Of a stretch of DNA of 64,000 nucleotides, positions 58,526 through 64,000 are shown piece after piece. This DNA comes from Streptomyces sp. R41 (GTDB lineage Bacteria > Actinomycetota > Actinomycetes > Streptomycetales > Streptomycetaceae): contig NZ_CP163443.1 of assembly GCF_041053055.1 (NCBI RefSeq), positions 3,658,001 to 3,722,000 on the forward strand, written 5' to 3'. Within the stretch, counting starts at the first letter, position 1. Every line of letters begins with the position of its first letter. The position numbers were made by a program, and so were the translations under genes. The notes beneath the pieces were generated by a model that had not been told where the DNA came from, did no database searches, and saw nothing but the letters and a program-made list of their open reading frames with translations.

Positions 58526-60025
58526 TTATGCCACGCCGTCCTGGCGGTCCAGGACGCTTGCCAGGGCCGCCTCGAATCCGGAAGCCCGGCCCGCGCCCGC
58601 CGTCGGGTCCTGCTGGCGGACGTCGATGACGTGACCGGTGAGCTCGGAGAGCAGGACGTCGAGCGAGGTGTGCGCGACGGCCTCGGAGGACAGCAGCGAG
58701 CCCGCGGGCTCCTGGCCGAACGCCTTGGTGCGCATCGGGGTCGCGGTGCGCTCGGGGTTGATGCAGTTGACGCGGATGCCGTCGCCGGCCCACTCGTCGG
58801 ACAGCGCCTGGGTGAGATTCACCATGGCGGCCTTGGTGGAGGAGTAGAGGCTGTACTCGGCGCGGCCGCGGGTGTAGCTGCTGGAGGTGTAGAGCAGCAG
58901 TTGACCCTTGGTCTCGGCCAGGTACTTGTACGAGGAGCGGGCGATCTGCACCGGGGCCAGGTAGTTGACCTTCAGCGCTTCCTCGATGGTCGCGTTGTCC
59001 GTCTCGGCGAGCTTGCCGATCCGCAGCACGCCCGCGGTGTTGATGACGTAGTCGATGCGCCCGGTCTCGGCGTACGCCGTGGACAGCGCGTCGTCGACCT
59101 CCTCCGGGTTCTCGACGTGCGTGCCGGTGGTCGAGCGGCCCAGCGCGTACGTCTTCGCGCCGTAGCCCTCGGCGAGTTCGGCGATGTCCTTGCCGATGCC
59201 GTACGAACCGCCGAAGACCACCACGGTCTTGCCGGTGAGCAGCTCGCGGTAGGCGGCCTCGTCGGCCTGCTCGGGCGCGGCGGTGGAGGCGAGCTGGAAG
59301 AGCTTGTCGGCGATGAAGACGTCGACGGGCTGAGTGACCTTCATGTTGTACTCGTCGCCCGCGACGACGTGGATCGGCACGTCCGGCAGGTACTTGAGCA
59401 CGACGGAACAGTCGTCCGTGGCCTGGAAGTTGGGGTCGCCCGCAGCGACCTCGTAGGCACGGCGGATGGTGGACAGCTTGAACGCCTGGGGCGTCTGGCC
59501 ACGGCGCAGCCGGGAGCGGTCCGGGATCTCGGTGATGAACTCGCCGTCCTCGCCGTGCGTGCGGGTCACGATGATCGTGTCCGCGGACGGGATGGCGACG
59601 TCGACGGCCTGGTAGCGCTCAAGGGCCGTGACGCAGTCGTCTATGACACGCTCGGACAGCAGCGGGCGCACGGCGTCGTGGAACAGGACGTTGGCGTCCT
59701 CGCCCTCGGCCAGGCCCTCGCCGAGTGCGGCGATGGCTCGCTCGGTGGTCTCGTTCCGCGTCGAGCCGCCCTCGATCACCTTGGTGACCTTCTTCAGCCC
59801 CGCCTTCGCGACGATCTTCTCGACGTCCGGCACATAGCCAGGGGCCATCAGCACGATGATGTCGTCGATCGAGTCGGCCTGTTCGAAGGTGGTCAGCGTG
59901 TGCTCGATGACCGCCTTGCCGGCGATCTTCAGCAGCTGCTTCGGAATCGACAGACCCACGCGCTGACCGGTGCCGCCGGCCAGGATCACTGCGGTCGTAC
60001 GGGGCTTGGCAAAGTGCTCAGACAC
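58526..60025 (-). CDS. Bifunctional IspD/TarI-like cytidylyltransferase and SDR reductase (Bcs1/Acs1-like)
   Basis: 499 residues from GTG 60025 (AAGGTAGG upstream). Residues 10-240 are an IspD/TarI-type cytidylyltransferase: AVILAGGTGQRVGLSIPKQL, VLFHDAVRPLLSERVIDDCV, SRLRRGQTPQAFKLSTIRRA. Residues 250-490 are a short-chain dehydrogenase: VVVFGGSYGIGKDIAELAEG for NAD(P), YVINTAGVLRI, and the catalytic YxxxK in YSLYSSTKAA. The same fusion in Haemophilus type b (Bcs1/Acs1) makes CDP-ribitol from ribulose 5-phosphate in two steps. It is the most direct evidence that this cluster makes a polyol-phosphate polymer. Confidence 0.92.
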   Translation of the reverse strand: MSEHFAKPRTTAVILAGGTGQRVGLSIPKQLLKIAGKAVIEHTLTTFEQADSIDDIIVLMAPGYVPDVEKIVAKAGLKKVTKVIEGGSTRNETTERAIAALGEGLAEGEDANVLFHDAVRPLLSERVIDDCVTALERYQAVDVAIPSADTIIVTRTHGEDGEFITEIPDRSRLRRGQTPQAFKLSTIRRAYEVAAGDPNFQATDDCSVVLKYLPDVPIHVVAGDEYNMKVTQPVDVFIADKLFQLASTAAPEQADEAAYRELLTGKTVVVFGGSYGIGKDIAELAEGYGAKTYALGRSTTGTHVENPEEVDDALSTAYAETGRIDYVINTAGVLRIGKLAETDNATIEEALKVNYLAPVQIARSSYKYLAETKGQLLLYTSSSYTRGRAEYSLYSSTKAAMVNLTQALSDEWAGDGIRVNCINPERTATPMRTKAFGQEPAGSLLSSEAVAHTSLDVLLSELTGHVIDVRQQDPTAGAGRASGFEAALASVLDRQDGVA

Positions 60026-60222
60026 AGATGACCTACCTTGGGGCGACAGGGAACTTGGGAATGGTCCCACTTACGGTTACTGCCATGCAAGGTGAGCGCC
60101 GTCTGCTGCATATGTGCGCGCAACCGGTTATTCACCTTGCACGCAGGCGACTTCCGGGAACCCGGACCGGATTGTCCGGATTTGCTGTGAGTAACTGCAC
60201 ACGTTTCTCGTACGTGTTCTCC

Positions 60223-61407
60223 TCAGGTTCGTTTGAGGCGCTTGAGCACACGGTGACCCAGGACTCGGACGAGTTCCCGGGACGGCGTCTGGTGAACCGT
60301 GCGGGCGGCGGGGCGTGCGGGGGCCTCGGCCGCCACGGCGAGCGCCCCGTACAACGCGTGGGCCGCCACCTCCGGATCGATGCGCGCAGGCTCCGGCTCC
60401 GTGCTCGCCGATGGGGGTACGGCGGACAGCAGCGCCGGATCGCCGAGGATCCGTACGCCCATGGCGGCAATCCGCCCGGCCATCTCCCCGCCGATGCCGG
60501 CCGCCGCCTCCAGGGCCCAGGTCGGGGTGATGATCCGCGCGTCGTCCGGCGCGGGGCGGCAGGTGTTCTTCATATGCATCACCGCGCCGTTGCGCACCAG
60601 CTTGGAATACAGCTCGTCGGGCAGGCCATTGCCGCGGAATTCCATATTGAGTTTCCGGAGCATTTCGGTTTCGGCGAGCGTGAGGGAACGATTCGCCGTG
60701 TCCGGCACCTCCACCAGGAGACCGTCGGGCAGACCGAGGAGGGATTCGAAGGTGCGCATCAGACCACCGCGTTCCCGGTCGTCGACCACGACGACGGTGA
60801 CGTTCTCGGCACCGACGACCCGCGTCCAGCGCTCCACGAGCCGGTCGTGGCGGTGCCGGCGCCAGAAGCTCGGGTTCGGCTTCTCGTACGGGGCCTTGCG
60901 CAGCATGTGGTCGAGCCAGTCCTCGTACCCCATGCGCAGACCGTTCTGCACGTACTGCTGCCACTGCGAGGGCATGATCTTCGCCAGCGGCCGCAGTGTG
61001 ACCAGCACGTGCACCCGGTCCCGGCCCAGGTCGTCGACGATCCGCGCGATGGTCTCGTCGTCGGGCGCGTCCGCGAAGAACTCGCTGCTGATCACCGAGG
61101 TGTGCTTCCTGGTGGCGCGCACCGCGTCCAGGAGCCGCTGCCAGTGGCCCTCGGTGGGCGGGGTGTCGCCCATCATGCCGGGCCGGGCGCACACCGCGAG
61201 GGCGGCTTCCATGGGGTGCCTGCTGTGCGCGGGGAAGGCGACACCGTGCCCGGCCATCGCGTCCTTCGCGGCGAACAACGCGCCCTGGATCGACGTGGTC
61301 CCGGTCTTGTGCGGGCCTATGTGCAGCAGCCGGGTGCCGGAGGGCAACGGCGCGGGGGCAGCCGTCTCAGCGGCTGTCGTGGGGCGTATCGAACAGTCGG
61401 TCTCCAT
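60223..61407 (-). CDS. Sulfotransferase-like protein in the wall-polymer cluster
   Basis: 394 residues. N-terminal LLHIGPHKTGTTSIQGALFA is the P-loop-like 5'-phosphosulfate site of PAPS-dependent sulfotransferases. VHVLVTLRPLAKIMPSQWQQ fits the 3'-phosphate-binding segment. The C-terminal 100 residues are Ala/Pro/Arg-rich with no fold visible. If active it might sulfate a wall polymer or glycolipid. The hydrolase and transferase neighbours on both sides favour an envelope role; the substrate is not deducible. Confidence 0.8.
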   Translation of the reverse strand: METDCSIRPTTAAETAAPAPLPSGTRLLHIGPHKTGTTSIQGALFAAKDAMAGHGVAFPAHSRHPMEAALAVCARPGMMGDTPPTEGHWQRLLDAVRATRKHTSVISSEFFADAPDDETIARIVDDLGRDRVHVLVTLRPLAKIMPSQWQQYVQNGLRMGYEDWLDHMLRKAPYEKPNPSFWRRHRHDRLVERWTRVVGAENVTVVVVDDRERGGLMRTFESLLGLPDGLLVEVPDTANRSLTLAETEMLRKLNMEFRGNGLPDELYSKLVRNGAVMHMKNTCRPAPDDARIITPTWALEAAAGIGGEMAGRIAAMGVRILGDPALLSAVPPSASTEPEPARIDPEVAAHALYGALAVAAEAPARPAARTVHQTPSRELVRVLGHRVLKRLKRT

Positions 61408-61451
61408 GGTAAGAGGACGTTAAGGAGCATTCCTGAGCGCAGACTGAGAAA

Positions 61452-61479
61452 GCCCTGGGACTCCTGTGAGTCCCAGGGC
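61452..61479 (-). terminator. Terminator after phoD
   Basis: GCCCTGGGACTC (61452-61463) pairs perfectly with GAGTCCCAGGGC (61468-61479), loop CTGT. On the minus strand it is followed by TTTCTCAG. It lies beyond the tandem copies of the phoD tail. Confidence 0.85.
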
Positions 61480-61500
61480 GTCACTCATGGTTCGGCGTCG

Positions 61501-61630
61501 GTTCACACGAGCCGTATCGGTGTCGGTTCGCACGAGCCGTATCGGCGTCGGGTTCGCACGAGTCGTATCAGCGTCGGTTCATACGAGCCGTACGCCCGGC
61601 TCGGGTGACCGTCACACGAGGCGTACGCCG
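61501..61630. repeat. Tandem copies of the phoD 3' end including the stop codon
   Basis: On the minus strand the gene ends GTACGCCTCGTGTGA (GVRLV-stop). The same word recurs about every 25-31 nt (plus-strand GTTC(A/G)(C/T)ACGAG at 61501, 61526, 61552 and 61577, plus the gene's own at about 61608). The copies closest to the gene keep a stop-like TGA. It fills the gap before the terminator. Confidence 0.85.
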
Positions 61631-63162
61631 GGCTTCCCCGCCTCGACGCGCAGCCGGGCCAGCGTGCTGGAGGCGGCGTCCGGCTGCAGAACCGTCTCCG
61701 GGACGCGCACCTGGGCGTCGATGCCGTCGCGGCGGATGTCGAAGAGGTGGTAGCCGCGGTGGGCGTCGATGAACTTCCAGTGCGGGTTGTCCGCCATCCG
61801 CGGGTCCCACTCCTTGTGGAAGGCCGCCTGATCCTGGTCGCCGCCGCTGGAGATGGAGGTCCCGACGAACTCGGCGCCGACGACGTCGGAGTCCGGGTCG
61901 GCGAAGTCCTCCTTGAGATCACTGATCATCGTGAGGTGCCGGTCGCCGGTCATCACGACCGGGTTGCGGAAGCCCGCGAACTCCTCCATGAGGGCGTTGC
62001 GTTCGGCCTGGTAACCGTCCCAGGCGTCGTAGTACCAGAGCTTGCCCTCGCCGACCTGGAGGTCGGTCTCGGCCATCATGATCTGAGAGGCGATCAGGTT
62101 CCAGCGGGTCGGCGACTTGTGCAGGCCGTCCAGCAGCCAGTCCTTCTGCTCGGCGCCGAGCATGGTGAGCGAGGGGTCCTCGGCGCCCGCCTGGCTGGTC
62201 GCCTGGTTGCTGCGGAACTGCCGGGTGTCCAGGACGTTGAGGCGGGCGAGGCGTCCGAAGTCGAGCCGGCGGTACATCTGGATGTGCGGCCCGTTCGGGA
62301 TCGCGCCGGCGCGGACCGGCATGTGCTCGTAGTACGCCTGGTAGGCGGCGGTCAGCCGGGCGACGAAGGCGTCGTGCGTCTGCTTGTCGGGGTCCTGCGG
62401 GATCTCGCCGGCGAAGTCGTTGTCGACCTCGTGGTCGTCGAAGGTGACCACCCAGGGGGCATTGGCGTGCATCGCCGCGAGGTGCGGATCGGTGCGGTAC
62501 TGCGCGTAGCGGTTGCGGTACTGGACGAGGGTGTACGGCTCGTCGCTGCCCTCGTGCTTGCGTACGGCGGTGGCCGACGGCTTGGACTCGTAGATGTAGT
62601 CCCCGACGAAGAGCACGAAGTCCGGATCCTGGTCGAGCATGTCGGCGTACGGCGTGAAGTAGCCGTTCTGCCAGTTCTGGCAGGAGGCGAGAGCGACCCG
62701 CAGAGAGCCGCCCGAGCTGTACGGGGGCGGTGCGGTACGGGTGCGGCCGGTCGGCGAGAGCTGTCCCTCGGCGCGGAAGCGGTACCAGTACCGGCGGTCG
62801 GGGCGCAGCCCGCGGACGTCGACGTGCACGCTGTGCCCGTACTCGGACCGCGCCTGGGCGGTGCCGCGGCGCACAGGCTTCCGGAAGCGGCTGTCCTCGG
62901 AGATCTCCCAGTCGACCGACACCGTGCGGTCGGGCATGCCGCCGCCGTTCAGGGGATCGGGCGCGAGTCGGGTCCACAGCACGATGCCGTCGGGCAGCGG
63001 GTCACCGGAGGCGACACCGAGCGTGAACACGCCGTCGGGCAGCGGTGTTTCGGCAGCGCGCGCGGCACTGGGCAGCCAGAGCTGGGCGGAGGCGGCCGCG
63101 CCGAGCACGGCGGCCCCGGCGGTGAGAAAGCGGCGTCGATCGCGTGAGACTGCTCCGGACAT
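61612..63162 (-). CDS. phoD: Tat-exported PhoD-type alkaline phosphatase/phosphodiesterase
   Basis: 516 residues from ATG 63162 (GGGAG upstream). Twin-arginine signal SRDRRRFLTAGAAVLG with cleavage near ARAAETP. PhoD domain: LASCQNWQNGYFTPYADML with its metal-binding Cys, FVLFVGDYIYE, VTFDDHEVDNDFAG, LNVLDTRQFRSNQ, VVMTGDRHLTMISDL. PhoD is a secreted Ca/Fe enzyme that cleaves phosphate mono- and diesters, including teichoic acid in Bacillus under phosphate starvation. It lies at the end of the wall-polymer gene set, in the same direction. Confidence 0.93.
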   Translation of the reverse strand: MSGAVSRDRRRFLTAGAAVLGAAASAQLWLPSAARAAETPLPDGVFTLGVASGDPLPDGIVLWTRLAPDPLNGGGMPDRTVSVDWEISEDSRFRKPVRRGTAQARSEYGHSVHVDVRGLRPDRRYWYRFRAEGQLSPTGRTRTAPPPYSSGGSLRVALASCQNWQNGYFTPYADMLDQDPDFVLFVGDYIYESKPSATAVRKHEGSDEPYTLVQYRNRYAQYRTDPHLAAMHANAPWVVTFDDHEVDNDFAGEIPQDPDKQTHDAFVARLTAAYQAYYEHMPVRAGAIPNGPHIQMYRRLDFGRLARLNVLDTRQFRSNQATSQAGAEDPSLTMLGAEQKDWLLDGLHKSPTRWNLIASQIMMAETDLQVGEGKLWYYDAWDGYQAERNALMEEFAGFRNPVVMTGDRHLTMISDLKEDFADPDSDVVGAEFVGTSISSGGDQDQAAFHKEWDPRMADNPHWKFIDAHRGYHLFDIRRDGIDAQVRVPETVLQPDAASSTLARLRVEAGKPGVRLV

Positions 63163-63361
63163 CGGCGAACTCCCTTGCCTCGGTGGCCCCTTGGACACCG
63201 GGAAGCTCACACGGCGCAGCAGCCCGCTCGTTGAACAGAACGCATCGTAGGCATGACAAATGCACGAGCAACGAACGACCCGCCGCGACAGGGAGATTTT
63301 GGCGAAACTCCAGTCATTCTTTGGCGAAACTCCCCCGCGTCGCAGCGGGCTTGATGGCACG

Positions 63362-63706
63362 TCAGTAGGCGAAGCCCTGACCCGGCCGGGCGCCCGCCGC
63401 CACCGTGCCCAGCGTGCCCGCACCGAAGGTGTACGAGCCGGTCGGGATGACGCCGGACGCAGTGGATTTGAACGCCCACACCGAACCGGCGTTCGTGTTC
63501 TCACCGGGGGCACCGACGGCGAGTTCGGCACGTCCGTCGCGGTTGGCGTCGATCAGCCGGGTGGCCGAGCCGAAGACGTCCTGGTTCTCGGCGGTGCCGG
63601 GCACCCCGGCGCTGTTCGCGATCGGGACGGCGGTGGCGGTCGTGGCGAACAGGGTGATCGCTACGACGGTCGCGCGCCGGGTTCTCGGCAGGGCAGGCTC
63701 GGACAC
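63362..63706 (-). pseudogene. Possible remnant of a secreted FG-GAP repeat protein
   Basis: 114 residues from GTG 63706. A signal-peptide-like segment (RRATVVAITLFATTATAVPI) is followed directly by one FG-GAP/VCBS repeat: FGSATRLIDANRDGRAELAV with the calcium loop DANRDG, GAPGENTNAGSVWAF, TFGAGTLGTVAAGAR and GFAY-stop. Full-length relatives in Streptomyces have several such repeats forming a propeller, so an in-frame deletion of the middle is likely. A short functional protein cannot be excluded. Confidence 0.5.
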
Positions 63707-63864
63707 GTCGACTTCGGGCGTCTGGAAGCAAGTCGGGCGCGAAGAGGAAGATCCTCATCCGCGCCCACTACGGCTTGCGGCCCGCCTGGTCGGTTGCCCT
63801 GCCCATGCCGTGGATTGCCCTGGCGTTCACTTGGGGCGGCGGCTGAGTGGGGGCTGGGGGTGGG

Positions 63865-64000
63865 TTTTTCGCCCCCTCCGCCCCTGCCCGTCCCGTACCT
63901 GGGGGCTGCGCCCCCAGACCCCCTAAAAGACTGCGCAGTTCCCCGCGCCCCCAAGTGGGGCGCGGGGAACTGCGCGACAAGCCCTCACGGGTAGGGGCCA
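63865..64000. repeat. Dispersed 3'-end element: reversed copy E joined to a forward copy
   Basis: A reversed copy runs 63865-63951 (TTTTTCGCCCCCTCCGCCCC, then TACCTGGGGGCTGCGCCCCC and GCGCAGTTCCCCGCGCCCC). It is followed at once by the start of a forward copy (GGGGCGCGGGGAACTGCGCG from 63956) that runs out of the window. The junction forms an 18-bp hairpin. No gene is supported between 63707 and 63864; one minus-free plus frame ends in TGA at 63844-63846 without a start codon. Confidence 0.75.

Noticed and set aside
60086..60140. Terminator between the cytidylyltransferase and sulfotransferase-like genes
   Set aside because: TGCAAGGTGA pairs with TCACCTTGCA, but the loop is 35 nt and there is no U run, so an ordinary terminator is not supported.
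61501..61630. CRISPR-like array or attachment site after phoD
   Set aside because: No unique spacers; the units are copies of the gene end. No integrase is nearby.
63656..63846. Plus-strand gene ending at TGA 63846
   Set aside because: The frame has a stop near 63656 and no plausible start codon with ribosome site; kept only as a possible gene remnant in the findings.

Overview
The window is a stretch of Streptomyces chromosome. The evidence is very high G+C with G/C-biased third positions, frequent GTG starts, long antisense open frames, several rare in-frame TTA (bldA-type) codons, and typical actinobacterial genes (HrcA with a CIRCE operator, DUF3097, a leuS attenuator, a poly-HAMP hybrid kinase, wall-polymer genes). 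The order dnaJ-hrcA ... hemW ... lepA/rpsT-holA-comEC-comEA-degV-leuS ... rsfS-nadD ... proA-proB is the conserved core of the genus. I see no prophage, insertion sequence or CRISPR array.

Layout. 1-8.7 kb (mostly minus strand): the 5' part of a tricorn-type protease, a lipoprotein, a VOC protein, rsmE, a nitronate monooxygenase, then hrcA-dnaJ behind a perfect CIRCE. 8.8-11.8 kb: an MBL hydrolase, DUF3097 and hemW. 12-19.2 kb: a signalling block. A SpoIIE-type phosphatase with an HATPase domain and a hexapeptide minisatellite is divergent from a 1383-residue hybrid histidine kinase with six exact-period 92-residue HAMP repeats, which is followed by a REC protein. The phosphatase and the kinase each carry one TTA codon. 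19.2-32.6 kb: acyl-CoA ligase, lepA, rpsT, holA, arylamine N-acetyltransferase, comEC, comEA, degV and a coiled-coil membrane protein. 32.8-35.9 kb: leuS behind a leucine-rich leader peptide and a terminator (classical attenuation). 36.1-39.1 kb: a heme-b membrane protein and a NuoF-like/ferredoxin fusion that look like one electron-transfer unit. 39.1-43.6 kb: two identical tRNA-Ala(GGC) genes bracket a GT87 transferase, two small zinc ribbons, and an MFS exporter with its divergent regulator. 43.7-48 kb: a probable operon of two tiny membrane proteins, nadD, an LCP/LytR_C protein, rsfS and a histidine phosphatase. 48-54.6 kb: an M48 protease, two membrane proteins sharing a motif, proA, a repeat-bearing protein and proB. 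54.8-63.2 kb: a wall-polymer (teichoic-acid-like) cluster: GT2, CDP-glycerol glycerophosphotransferase-like protein, a Bcs1-like cytidylyltransferase/SDR fusion, a sulfotransferase-like protein and a Tat-exported PhoD phosphatase. A probable FG-GAP remnant ends the window.

The window is also rich in repeats. One dispersed GC-rich element of about 60-125 bp occurs at least five times. Four complete or partial copies lie 8-29 nt after a stop codon in a constant orientation, so it behaves as a 3'-end element. Minisatellites with units of 18-57 bp lie in coding sequence and just past gene ends. In two cases the last codons and the stop codon of a gene are themselves tandemly duplicated. All positions and domain calls come from reading the sequence; no database search was run.
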